A program made the position numbers and the translations under genes. A DNA stretch of 64,000 nt. Origin: Oscillospiraceae bacterium (GTDB taxonomy: Bacteria; Bacillota; Clostridia; Oscillospirales; Oscillospiraceae). The stretch covers positions 22,574-86,573 of the forward strand of contig JAFQIL010000004.1 of NCBI GenBank assembly GCA_017397565.1, in the 5' to 3' direction. The notes beneath the pieces were generated by a model that was not told the origin of the DNA, made no database searches, and saw nothing but the letters and a program-made list of their open reading frames with translations. Shown here one piece after another: positions 33,206 to 41,579 of the stretch. Position 1 is the stretch's first letter, and the number at the start of each line of letters is the position of its first letter.

Positions 33206-34294
33206 TTATTTGTCCAGAATTTCAATGGGAACAGTAGCGATTTCCCGCTTTCCGTTCTGGGTGGTATCGAAGCTGATCACCTTGCCGTCAAAGGCAAACC
33301 GCACATGCAGATCGCAGCGCATATCGGTAGAATCCGGTGTAACCTCCGGCACAGCGAATACAATTTTCTTTTCTCCGGTTTCCAGGTTGATGCTCCACAG
33401 AGGACGGGTCATGTTGTTGGCGGGGGTGGGGTAGCCGTCACCGATGATGTATCTTCTGTCCGGGGTGATGATGCAGTGAATATCCCAGCGGCCAAAATCG
33501 TAGCAGGAGTATTCGCCGGTTTCCATGTTGATCTTGAACAGGTCCAGAGTTTCTTTGCCCAGTCTGCAGATCACAACAATATTATCCGGATCCAGCCAGT
33601 AATAGTGAGAAACGGTGACGCACTCCAGGATCGTCTTCATGCTGCCATCCATATGGACGGTGACAAGAGAAGTACCCCAGCGCTTACCCGGCTCCGGGAA
33701 ATTCCGCACCAGCATCAAGAACTTGGTGGAATCCGGATTGAAGGTGATATGGTTCACCAGCAGCCGCTGGGAGCGGTCAAAGCCGGTGTCGTAAAGGGCA
33801 TCCTGGGTCACGATCTGCCGGGAACCGCTGCCGTCCATGTTGACAAGCCAAACGCCGTCCTCTGTGACAGGAGCGCCTGCGTAGCCGTAACCGGGGCGAA
33901 ATTCAAAGATACTGCCGAAGTCGATACCAAGACCGTACTTGCCATCCGGGGAAATGGAAGCGCAGGCCCGGTCGGTGTAAACCTTTTCACCGGTCTTGAG
34001 ATTGTGGGTCACCGTCTTGAAGCCACCTTCGTTGACGTTATAGATCACGGTATCGGGCAGGGTGGGGTGATACTGAAGCAGCGCACCCTGTTGGAAGTTC
34101 CATGCGGTGGTCTGCGCGAAGGGTGTAAAGACACCGTCATTCAAAATGCCAAGCTCTGCAACATCATTCACTTCCGGCAAACGATCCATAAAGGGAACTC
34201 GGTGAGCAAGATGGTCGTTTCCCTGAGAGGCGACCAAGTCATAATAGCCGAAGAAATAGTGATATCCGTCATTGGGAGAGATGATCTTAAACAT
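33206..34294 (-). CDS. Beta-propeller (TolB/oligogalacturonate-lyase-like) protein
   Basis: 362 residues from the ATG at 34294; a longer frame overlapping ileS is not used. Repeated blades show ISPDGKYGLGIDF, TFNPDSTKFLMLVRN, ITPDRRYIIGDGYP and RFAFDGKVISFDTT, a WD40/TolB-type propeller with about seven blades. No signal peptide, so cytoplasmic. The early YYDLVASQGNDHLAHRVPF and scattered His residues recall oligogalacturonate lyase-like propellers, but I cannot assign a reaction. It follows ileS by 34 bases. Confidence 0.7.
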   Translation of the reverse strand: MFKIISPNDGYHYFFGYYDLVASQGNDHLAHRVPFMDRLPEVNDVAELGILNDGVFTPFAQTTAWNFQQGALLQYHPTLPDTVIYNVNEGGFKTVTHNLKTGEKVYTDRACASISPDGKYGLGIDFGSIFEFRPGYGYAGAPVTEDGVWLVNMDGSGSRQIVTQDALYDTGFDRSQRLLVNHITFNPDSTKFLMLVRNFPEPGKRWGTSLVTVHMDGSMKTILECVTVSHYYWLDPDNIVVICRLGKETLDLFKINMETGEYSCYDFGRWDIHCIITPDRRYIIGDGYPTPANNMTRPLWSINLETGEKKIVFAVPEVTPDSTDMRCDLHVRFAFDGKVISFDTTQNGKREIATVPIEILDK

Positions 34295-34328
34295 AATGAT
34301 TGCTCCTTTTAAGAAAGATGATTTGAAA

Positions 34329-37118
34329 TTAGAATTCGATATCCAGCTTTGCCATAACAGCAGCGCACCGGGGGCAAAGACCCTCAGCGTTCGCCTGTAA
34401 AGAGTGCATCCAGCACCGGGGGCACTTTTCGCCCTTGGCCTCGGCAACACCGATAGTCAGCTCAGGGAAGTTGACACCGGAGCCAACCTCAGCGCCTTCC
34501 TCCGGCTGTGCCCAATCACAGGCGGAAACGATGCAGATCTCAGCAAGATTCAGACCTTCACACGCGGCCTTCAGTGCTTCGCTGCCCTGCAAGGTCACAT
34601 GGGCCTCCAAAGCCTTACCGATCCGTTTGTCAGCACGGGCCTTTTCCAAAACGCCGTTGACATCCTGACGCAGCTTCATGACGGTTTCCCACTTTTCCAT
34701 GTCAGGGTCATTCAGCGCGTACTGGGTAAAGCTTTCGGGCATCTGATTCAGCAGCACATTCCGGGCATCATCGGCGTCCAAATGGGGCATAGCCTGCCAA
34801 ATTTCATCACAGGTGAAGGCCAAAATGGGGGAGAACAGCTTTGCCATGGCATCCAGAATCAGGAACAGGGCAGTCTGTGCGGAGCGGCGGCGCTGGCCGT
34901 TCTGCTCTTCGCAGTACAACCGATCCTTCAAAATATCCAGATAGAAAGAGCTCAGCTCTACCACGCAGAAGTCGTTCATAGCGTGGGTGATCACATGGAA
35001 CTCATAGCCGTTGTAGGCCTTGCGAACCAGTTTGACCAGCTCGTTGAGCTTGGTCAGCGCCCACTTGTCCAGCTCTTCCATATCCTCGGCGGCTACCATA
35101 TCCTTGTTGGGATCAAAGTCAGCCAGGTTACCCAGGCAGTACCGGGCAGTGTTACGGAACTTCAGATAGTTCTGTGCGATCTGCTTGAAGATCTCCTTGG
35201 AGCAGCGAACATCGGCATGATAGTCAGAGGATGCAGCCCACAGTCGGATGATATCCGCGCCGAAGTCCTTGATCAGGTCCGCGGGATCCACGCCGTTGCC
35301 AAGGCTCTTGTGCATGGCGCGGCCCTGTCCGTCAACCACCCAGCCGTGGGTCAAAACCTGCTTGAAGGGAGCACCCTGATCCAGCGCGCCAACGGAAGTC
35401 AGAAGGCTCGACTGGAACCAGCCGCGATACTGGTCAGCGCCCTCTAGATACACATCCGCAGGCCAAAGCTCGGGAGTGCGGTGCATCAAAGAAGCGTAGT
35501 GGGTAGAGCCGGAGTCGAACCAGCAGTCCAGAGTGTCGGTTTCCTTGGTGAAGGTCTTGCCGCCGCAATGGGGGCAGGTGAAGCTTTCGGGCACCAGCTC
35601 CATGGCTTCTCTTTCAAACCAAACATTGGAGCCGTGCTCGTCAAACAGCTTGGAGATCTTCTCGATGGATTCGGGGGTGGAAACGGGCTTGCCGCAGTCC
35701 TGGCAGTAGAATACGGGGATGGGCAGACCCCAGCGACGCTGACGGGAGATACACCAGTCGGCCCGCTCCCGGATCATGCTGACCATCCGGTCTTCGCCCC
35801 AGGCAGGATACCACTGGACATTTTCAATGGCCTTTACTGCGGCATCCTTGAAGGATTCCACAGAACAGAACCACTGGGGGGTTGCCCGGAAGATCACGGG
35901 CTTCTTGCAGCGGTCGTGGTGAGGGTAGGAGTGGATGATCTCCTCGGAAGCAAAGAGCATGCCGCTTTCTGCCATATCTGCCTTGATAACGGGGTTGGAT
36001 TCTTCGGTCTTCATGCCGGCATACTTGCCTGCATAGTCAGTGTGGCGACCGTAGTCGTCCACAGGAACAACCAGCTCCATACCGTAGCGCATACAGGTCT
36101 GATAGTCGTCAGCACCGAAGCCGGGGGCAGTGTGGACACAGCCGGTACCGGAATCCATGGTAACATATTCGGCATTGACCAGCCGGGAGGTTTTATCCAG
36201 GAAAGGATGCTGTGCCAGCATATTCTCAAAGAACTGGCCGGGGAAGGTTGCCAGAACCTCGTAATTATCAAAACCGCCCATCTTCATGGTCTTTTCCATC
36301 AGAGCCTCGGCCATGATGTAGGTCTCGCCGTTTTCGGCTTTGACCAGAACATAGCTGTCCCGGGGGTGGAGGCAGATGCCCATGTTGCCGGGAAGCGTCC
36401 AGATGGTGGTGGTCCAGATCACGAAGAACATCTTGCTCTTGTCGAAATCGGCAAGCTTGCCCAGATCATCGGCCATGGGGAACTTGACATAGACAGAGGT
36501 ACAGGGATCGTCTTTATACTCGATATCCGCTTCAGCAACCGCGGTAGCGCAGAAAGGACACCAGGTAACCGGCTTCAAGCCCTTGTAGATAAAGCCCTTG
36601 TCAAACATCCGGCCAAAGACCTTGACCTCCTGAGCTTCAAAGTGCTTGTCCATGGTGCGATAGGGATGCTCCCAGTCGCCCACAACACCCAGCCGCTTGA
36701 AGCCGCCCATCTGCTTCTGGATGAAATCCTCAGCAAAATCCTCACAGGCCTTCCGGAACTCAGGGACAGACATATCCTTGTTCAGCTTCTTCTTGGAGTT
36801 TTCAATGGCTCGCTCAATGGGAAGACCGTGGTTGTCCCAGCCGGGAACATAGGGGGTGTAGTGACCCATCATAGCCTGGCTGCGGACGATAAAGTCCTTC
36901 AAGGTCTTGTTCAGGGCATGACCCATGTGGATGAAGCCATTGGAGAAGGGAGGGCCGTCATGGAGAACAAAGGGGGGCAGATCCTTGTTCTTTTCCAGCA
37001 TAGCATTGTAAAGATCCTGCTCCTGCCAGCGCTCCAGCATACCCGGCTCCCGCTGGGGAAGACCGGCCTTCATGGGAAAGTCGGTTTTCGGGGTGATAAT
37101 GGTGTTTTTGTATTCCAT
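34329..37118 (-). CDS. ileS: Isoleucyl-tRNA synthetase
   Basis: A 929-residue class I synthetase. HIGH-type motif FIHMGHALN near residue 64, the KMSKS-type loop as MHKSLGNGVDP, the editing domain between, and a C-terminal zinc finger (CPRCWMH and CPRCAAV). It charges tRNA-Ile. ATG follows GGAGG. A T-box leader lies upstream (37267-37495), with a 95-bp repeat between the leader terminator and the gene. Confidence 0.96.
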   Translation of the reverse strand: MEYKNTIITPKTDFPMKAGLPQREPGMLERWQEQDLYNAMLEKNKDLPPFVLHDGPPFSNGFIHMGHALNKTLKDFIVRSQAMMGHYTPYVPGWDNHGLPIERAIENSKKKLNKDMSVPEFRKACEDFAEDFIQKQMGGFKRLGVVGDWEHPYRTMDKHFEAQEVKVFGRMFDKGFIYKGLKPVTWCPFCATAVAEADIEYKDDPCTSVYVKFPMADDLGKLADFDKSKMFFVIWTTTIWTLPGNMGICLHPRDSYVLVKAENGETYIMAEALMEKTMKMGGFDNYEVLATFPGQFFENMLAQHPFLDKTSRLVNAEYVTMDSGTGCVHTAPGFGADDYQTCMRYGMELVVPVDDYGRHTDYAGKYAGMKTEESNPVIKADMAESGMLFASEEIIHSYPHHDRCKKPVIFRATPQWFCSVESFKDAAVKAIENVQWYPAWGEDRMVSMIRERADWCISRQRRWGLPIPVFYCQDCGKPVSTPESIEKISKLFDEHGSNVWFEREAMELVPESFTCPHCGGKTFTKETDTLDCWFDSGSTHYASLMHRTPELWPADVYLEGADQYRGWFQSSLLTSVGALDQGAPFKQVLTHGWVVDGQGRAMHKSLGNGVDPADLIKDFGADIIRLWAASSDYHADVRCSKEIFKQIAQNYLKFRNTARYCLGNLADFDPNKDMVAAEDMEELDKWALTKLNELVKLVRKAYNGYEFHVITHAMNDFCVVELSSFYLDILKDRLYCEEQNGQRRRSAQTALFLILDAMAKLFSPILAFTCDEIWQAMPHLDADDARNVLLNQMPESFTQYALNDPDMEKWETVMKLRQDVNGVLEKARADKRIGKALEAHVTLQGSEALKAACEGLNLAEICIVSACDWAQPEEGAEVGSGVNFPELTIGVAEAKGEKCPRCWMHSLQANAEGLCPRCAAVMAKLDIEF

Positions 37119-37166
37119 GGGAATGTTACCTCCGTATAATGTTCAAATTTAAAGAATTTCTACAAA

Positions 37167-37261
37167 GCCTTCCCCTCTGGGGAAGGTGGCAGTCCGTAAG
37201 GACTGACGGAAGAGGAAAACCTCTCCCGCCCCTACGGGGCACCCTCCCAAAAGGGGAGGGC
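37167..37261. repeat. 95-bp MITE-like palindromic element, copy 2
   Basis: Same ends (GCCTTCCCCT...AGGGGAGGGC) and inner GGTGGCA...ACTGACGGAAGAGG as 21408-21497. It sits within the transcribed ileS leader, directly after the T-box terminator and about 48 bases before the start codon. Confidence 0.82.
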
Positions 37262-37266
37262 AAAAA

Positions 37267-37495
37267 ACGCCTTTGTCTCTTATGCAAGAGACAAAGGCGT
37301 AAAAATACCTCTGCGGTACCACTCTCGTTCTGCTTGTAAAGCAGCACTCATGTGCGCGGTATCGGGCGCAAGCCGGCGCAGCCTACTGTATTTCGGTGCG
37401 CTGCTCAGAGGGGATATCCGCGAATGCGCGCTTACTGCCTTGCACCAACCGGCAGCTCTCTGAAAACGGTGGATTCGCCGACGTGTCCTCGTCAT
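37267..37495 (-). promoter_or_regulatory. T-box leader controlling ileS
   Basis: Minus-strand leader of about 230 bases. Stem I region begins GACGAGGAC (37493-37485) and contains AGAGAGCTGCCGGTTGGTGC, the usual distal bulge/loop sequence. The candidate specifier is ATC (Ile) at 37415-37413. The T-box proper, GAGTGGTACCGCAGAGG, is at 37325-37308. A 14-bp terminator stem (37267-37300) is followed by T6. Uncharged tRNA-Ile would favour the antiterminator and read-through into ileS. Confidence 0.92.
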
Positions 37496-37507
37496 AGCGT
37501 AATGGAT

Positions 37508-38215
37508 TTACTTGTGGTTGGGATCGTAATTCCGGCCAAACTGCAAATTGGCGAATTTGCTGGTGGTGGTGTCATTGACAGGATGCATGGGCTCTGCCTT
37601 GGGAGCAGTTTCTTCCGTAGTACCTACCAATGCTTCCAGATTGGAAGAGATCTCATCGGCAACAGCGTCGGTGGGATCAACAGTCTCCACGTTGTCCGGG
37701 TCGCTGTCGTAATCAAAAATGGTATTGCCTCCGGATACCGATGCGGCAACGGGAGTTACAGGACGGTTGGCTTCCCGAATCCGGGTCAAAGCCTGGATGC
37801 AGGCTTGCAGCTGATCCTCAATCTCCTGGATCTTCACAGAAGCAGTCTGACGGGCTTCTTCCACCCGGGCGTTTTCCTGCTCAATCAGGGAATTGGCATT
37901 TTTGGAATTTTCGGAAGCAGCAGTGCTGGCATCGTTTAGCATCTGCGCGCACTTGGTTTCTGCTTCCCTGACCATCATATCGCAGGTCTTCTGGGCGTTG
38001 ACCATAGCATCTTTCATGCTGGCCTCGTTTTTGCGGTACTCCTCCAGCTTACTGACCAAAACCCGCATCTTGCTTTTCAGCAGGGCGTTTTCCTTGTAAA
38101 GGGTAACATAGTCCTCAGTCAGCGGCTCCAAAAAAGCGTCAACAGATTGCATATCATATCCGCCAAAGGTCTGCCGACCGAAAGAAATCTGTTCAATTTG
38201 CTGCGGTGTAAACAT
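37508..38215 (-). CDS. divIVA: DivIVA-domain cell division/septum protein
   Basis: 235 residues. The N-terminal lipid-binding segment reads MFTPQQIEQISFGRQTFGGYD, followed by SVDAFLEPLTEDYVTLYKEN and a long coiled coil (about residues 28-155), then an acidic disordered tail. DivIVA proteins gather at curved membrane and organise septum placement or growth. It follows sepF by 21 bases, the usual division-gene neighbourhood. Confidence 0.85.
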   Translation of the reverse strand: MFTPQQIEQISFGRQTFGGYDMQSVDAFLEPLTEDYVTLYKENALLKSKMRVLVSKLEEYRKNEASMKDAMVNAQKTCDMMVREAETKCAQMLNDASTAASENSKNANSLIEQENARVEEARQTASVKIQEIEDQLQACIQALTRIREANRPVTPVAASVSGGNTIFDYDSDPDNVETVDPTDAVADEISSNLEALVGTTEETAPKAEPMHPVNDTTTSKFANLQFGRNYDPNHK

Positions 38216-38236
38216 ATCTTATCCTTTCTGCGAAGC

Positions 38237-38776
38237 TTAGATGTAGCTCTCTACTTCGCTCTGAAGATTCTCCAGATCACCTACAACATCCATATTGTAG
38301 GGGCAGAACAGATAGGTAGACTGTGCGACCTTTCTTACCTTACCGTCCAAAGCGTAGGAACAACCGGACAGGAAGTCCACCACACGGCGAGCCATGGCCT
38401 TGTCCACGTTCTCCAGATTCAAGATCACGACCTTCTTGCTGCGCAGGTCATCGGCAGCCTTGGAGGTGTCGTTGAAGTTGGAGGGATGGAACAGAACCAC
38501 TTCCTGCTTGTTGCCGGAAACAACCTTGCCGCTGAAGCCGATGGGGGCACTGGGGGCAGGGGTGGGGGCAGCGGGGGTGGTATCAATGTCAAAGGAATCT
38601 TCTTCGACGTCGTTATTCAGCTTAAAGGGATTGGGACGGCGGCCACTGCGACCGGAACGGGCAGGCTCTGCCACTTCTTCCTCATAATCTTCCAGTTCGT
38701 CTTCGTCCTCGTAATCATCATATTCTTCGTCTGCATAGGGGCGGGTAAACTTTTTAAGGTTATCCCAAATACTCAT
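38237..38776 (-). CDS. sepF: SepF, FtsZ-associated division protein
   Basis: 179 residues from the ATG at 38776. MSIWDNLKKFTRPY is the membrane-binding amphipathic start; an acidic linker (residues 15-60) leads to the SepF domain with VVLFHPSNFNDTSKAADDL, KVVILNLENVDKAMARRVVDF and the end GDLENLQSEVESY. SepF anchors and bundles FtsZ filaments at the septum. Confidence 0.93.
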   Translation of the reverse strand: MSIWDNLKKFTRPYADEEYDDYEDEDELEDYEEEVAEPARSGRSGRRPNPFKLNNDVEEDSFDIDTTPAAPTPAPSAPIGFSGKVVSGNKQEVVLFHPSNFNDTSKAADDLRSKKVVILNLENVDKAMARRVVDFLSGCSYALDGKVRKVAQSTYLFCPYNMDVVGDLENLQSEVESYI

Positions 38777-38814
38777 GGTTGATTTTCCTCCTGTATGTTC
38801 AATCATTGGAAATA

Positions 38815-39513
38815 TTACTTGCGATAATCTCTCCGACCAAAGATGGCGGTACCCACACGGATCATGGTACTGCCGCAGGCGATGGCATCGGCAAAATCAT
38901 CAGACATTCCCATAGACAAAATGCCCATGGATACATTATCGCTTTTTTTTCTCGTTATGTCAACAGAAAGGTTGTACATTTCTTGAAAAAATTTGTGATT
39001 TCCTGTCGAATTTTCGGAAATTGGGGGGATAGCCATAAGTCCGCAGACCCGAATATTGGGAAAAACAGGGATTTTATCTAAAACTGTCCAAATCTCCCCG
39101 GGGGCAAAACCACCCTTTGCCGGTTCGTTGCCGATATTGATCTCCAGCAGAATGTCCTGCCTGAGTCCCTGCTTGGCAGCCTCTGCCTGAATGGCCTCCA
39201 GCAGCTTCATCCGATCCACGCTTTGGATCAGGGAAACCTTGCCGACCACCTGCCTGACCTTGTTGGTCTGAAGACGGCCGATAAAATGCAGGGGACAGCC
39301 TTCGTAGGCATTCTCGGATAGTTTTTGGGTCATTTCCTGAACCCGGTTTTCACCACAGATATCGATGCCAGCGGCGATTGCCTGCCGGACGGCATCGGCA
39401 TCATTCATTTTCGTGGCGGCGCACAGGGCAATTTCTCTGGGATCCCGGCCTGCAGCCTGGGCGGCTGCTTCCATTTTCGCCCGGATAGCGGCAATGTTTT
39501 CAGCAATAGACAT
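38815..39513 (-). CDS. YggS-family pyridoxal-phosphate homeostasis protein
   Basis: 232 residues with the alanine-racemase-like barrel. The PLP Lys lies in IALCAATKMNDADAV (usual form AVSKT), and GENRVQEM, HFIGRLQTNKVRQVV, SIDR-like SVDRMKLLEAI, LEINIGNEPAKGGF, GLMAIPP and LSMGMSDDFADAIACGSTMI are family blocks. It binds PLP and balances vitamin B6 pools, and normally precedes sepF in Firmicutes, as here. Confidence 0.93.
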   Translation of the reverse strand: MSIAENIAAIRAKMEAAAQAAGRDPREIALCAATKMNDADAVRQAIAAGIDICGENRVQEMTQKLSENAYEGCPLHFIGRLQTNKVRQVVGKVSLIQSVDRMKLLEAIQAEAAKQGLRQDILLEINIGNEPAKGGFAPGEIWTVLDKIPVFPNIRVCGLMAIPPISENSTGNHKFFQEMYNLSVDITRKKSDNVSMGILSMGMSDDFADAIACGSTMIRVGTAIFGRRDYRK

Positions 39514-39553
39514 GGTAAAACCTCTGTATCTGTAAATATTTGTACAGCAAAAA

Positions 39554-39573
39554 GCGACGGTTGCAACCGTCGC
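39554..39573 (-). terminator. Terminator after hfq
   Basis: A 20-base perfect palindrome GCGACGGTTGCAACCGTCGC followed on the minus strand by five T, between hfq and yggS. It separates the mutS-to-hfq block from the yggS-sepF-divIVA block. Confidence 0.82.
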
Positions 39574-39584
39574 CTTTGCGTGGA

Positions 39585-39815
39585 TTATGCGGTGGGAGCG
39601 GCGGCCTTCAGGGGTTTCATAGGCGCCAGAGTAGAGATGGCATGCTTGTAGATCATCTGCTGCTTGCCGTCGCTGACCAGTACCACCACAAAGCTGTCAT
39701 AGCCTGTGACAGTGCCCCGAAGCTGAAAGCCGTTCATAAGGAATAGGGTCACCGGTATTTTGTCCCGGCGCACCTCACGCAAAATGGCTTCCTGTAAGTT
39801 GATTGCATCTGACAT
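39585..39815 (-). CDS. hfq: RNA chaperone Hfq
   Basis: 76 residues from the ATG at 39815 (GAAGG upstream). Sm1 motif is [20 protein letters not shown] and Sm2 is YKHAIST. The N-terminal [19 protein letters not shown] is the family helix. It forms a hexameric ring that binds small RNAs and mRNAs. It follows miaA, the usual order. Confidence 0.96.
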   Translation of the reverse strand: MSDAINLQEAILREVRRDKIPVTLFLMNGFQLRGTVTGYDSFVVVLVSDGKQQMIYKHAISTLAPMKPLKAAAPTA

Positions 39816-39858
39816 ATGTATACCTTCTTTCTTTGGGATATCCATATGTTAGCATTTT

Positions 39859-40788
39859 TCAGTTGTCGAATTCGTTTAGAATCTGTCGGGCGTTTGCAAG
39901 AATTTCCCCGGTGCTTTCCTCCGGGTGACGGACCAGCCAGTGTATGGCTTTGTTTCGCCGAAACCAGGTCAGCTGCCGCTTGGCGTAGTGCCGGGAAGCT
40001 TTTTTGACTTCCTCTGCCGCCTGTTCCATGCTGCCGTTTCCTTCCAGCGCGGCTACAAATTCCTTGTAACCGATGGCCTGCATGGCTGTGCATTTTTCCG
40101 GAACACCGCTGTCGAGCAGGCTGCGGATCTCTTCCACCAAACCCTGCTGCAGCATGATATCCACCCGCAGGTCAATGCGGTCATAAAGCTGCTGCCGATC
40201 CGCAAAATCCAAACCAAACCAAAGGGGTGTATATTTGGGCGGTATGGCTTGGGTCCTTCGGTTATGCTCGGTGATGGTCTGCCCGGTTTCGTAGTAGACT
40301 TCCAGCGCGCGGATCAGCCGCTTCCGGTCGTGGATCCGGGATTCTGCCTCGGGATCGATGCTTCGCAGCAGCTCCCGCATGGCATCCATGCCCTCCGCGT
40401 CTGCCTGGGCTTCCAGCCGCTCCCGGACACCGGTGGCGGGGAAGGGGGCAAAATCGTTGCCCTTTATCAGACTGTCCATGTAAAGCCCCGTGCCGCCGGC
40501 GATGATGGCGGTCTTTCCCCGGGAAATAATGTCATCAACAATAGGCGATGCCATGGCGCAGTACCGGCTGACAGAGAAATCCTCCCAAGGCTCTGCCACA
40601 TCCAGCATATGGTGGGGAATGCCCTGCATTTCTTCTTTTGTGGGCTTTGCCGTGCCGATGTCCATGGAGCGGTATACCTGCATGGAGTCGCAGGAAACCA
40701 CCTCGCCGTTTGTGACCTTGGCAAGCTCCACCGCAAAGGCGGTTTTTCCGGAGGCCGTCGGCCCGGCGATACATATGATGTTGTTCAC
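39859..40788 (-). CDS. miaA: tRNA dimethylallyltransferase MiaA
   Basis: 309 residues. P-loop GPTASGKTAFAVELA near the start, then SCDSMQVYRSMDIGTAKPT, HHMLDVAEPWEDFSV, GGTGLYMDSLI and the later YAKRQLTWFRRN. It adds a dimethylallyl group to A37 of tRNAs reading U-starting codons, the substrate later methylthiolated by MiaB, whose gene is also in this block. Confidence 0.95.
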   Translation of the reverse strand: MNNIICIAGPTASGKTAFAVELAKVTNGEVVSCDSMQVYRSMDIGTAKPTKEEMQGIPHHMLDVAEPWEDFSVSRYCAMASPIVDDIISRGKTAIIAGGTGLYMDSLIKGNDFAPFPATGVRERLEAQADAEGMDAMRELLRSIDPEAESRIHDRKRLIRALEVYYETGQTITEHNRRTQAIPPKYTPLWFGLDFADRQQLYDRIDLRVDIMLQQGLVEEIRSLLDSGVPEKCTAMQAIGYKEFVAALEGNGSMEQAAEEVKKASRHYAKRQLTWFRRNKAIHWLVRHPEESTGEILANARQILNEFDN

Positions 40789-40821
40789 TGAACCTTGACC
40801 TCCTTTGCGGATCAGCTCCGC

Positions 40822-41565
40822 TTAATTTGCGTTTTCTAATTGATCTAGCAGAACCGTCATTTCACTCCATTCGTGAATGTGCAGATGATCACTCTTTGGC
40901 GAAATATTATTGGCATGACCACTGTGAGCCTGATCTGTGTCATTATCATACCAAACAGGAAATATGCCTGCTTGCGAGGCACCATCGACATCCTTCTGCG
41001 GATCATCGCCGCAATACCAAACATCTTTTGCATCAAGTCCTGCTTTATGTAAGGCCAGCTTAAACAGCCGGGGGTTGGGTTTGCGGATAGCATACTCACT
41101 GGAAGTAACAATAAACTCAAATTGATTGCGGGGAAGCAGACGGTTAATTCTGTCGGCTAATGCTCTTTCCGAGAACATAATATTACTTATGACAGCGGTT
41201 CTGATTTGTTTGGCGGCAAGGAAATCCAGCATTTCCTCTGCACCGGGCATAACAGCTCCAGGTGAAATATTATTCCAAAGAATGCGCTCTGCTTCATCAA
41301 AAGGAACTGTATACCGCAGGCCAAGACGCTCACATTTGTAACGGAGAATAGTGTGTTCGTGAATCTCATAGCCGAGTTTCCTGGCAGGCTCAAACTCACG
41401 ACATATTTCCTTTACAAAATCATTTGCCTGTTCCGGTGTAATATTATTAGGATTGTATTTGATGTATTGAAAGAGTGCCAGTTCGCCATTGAGTGTATTA
41501 TAACCGGGTTCGTACAGTAAGGTGTGACCATAATCGAATATGATCATTTTTGGATATTTCAGCAT
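40822..41565 (-). CDS. HAD-superfamily hydrolase with altered motif I
   Basis: 247 residues. Motif I is IIFDYGHTLL: the nucleophile Asp11 is present but the usual Asp at +2 is Gly13. Motif II is TAVISN, motif III the Lys in AIRKPNPRLFKLA, and motif IV WYCGDDPQKDVDGA. A helical cap lies between. Without the +2 acid/base Asp, phosphatase activity may be weak or of another type. Base use is more A+T-rich than in its mutL and miaA neighbours, suggesting a later insertion into the block. Confidence 0.78.
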   Translation of the reverse strand: MLKYPKMIIFDYGHTLLYEPGYNTLNGELALFQYIKYNPNNITPEQANDFVKEICREFEPARKLGYEIHEHTILRYKCERLGLRYTVPFDEAERILWNNISPGAVMPGAEEMLDFLAAKQIRTAVISNIMFSERALADRINRLLPRNQFEFIVTSSEYAIRKPNPRLFKLALHKAGLDAKDVWYCGDDPQKDVDGASQAGIFPVWYDNDTDQAHSGHANNISPKSDHLHIHEWSEMTVLLDQLENAN

Positions 41566-41579
41566 AAGCTATCCTCAAT

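Noticed and set aside
33206-34450. Longer N-terminus for the beta-propeller protein from 34450
   Set aside because: The extension overlaps the ileS 3' end and is low-complexity; ATG at 34294 fits the fold start.
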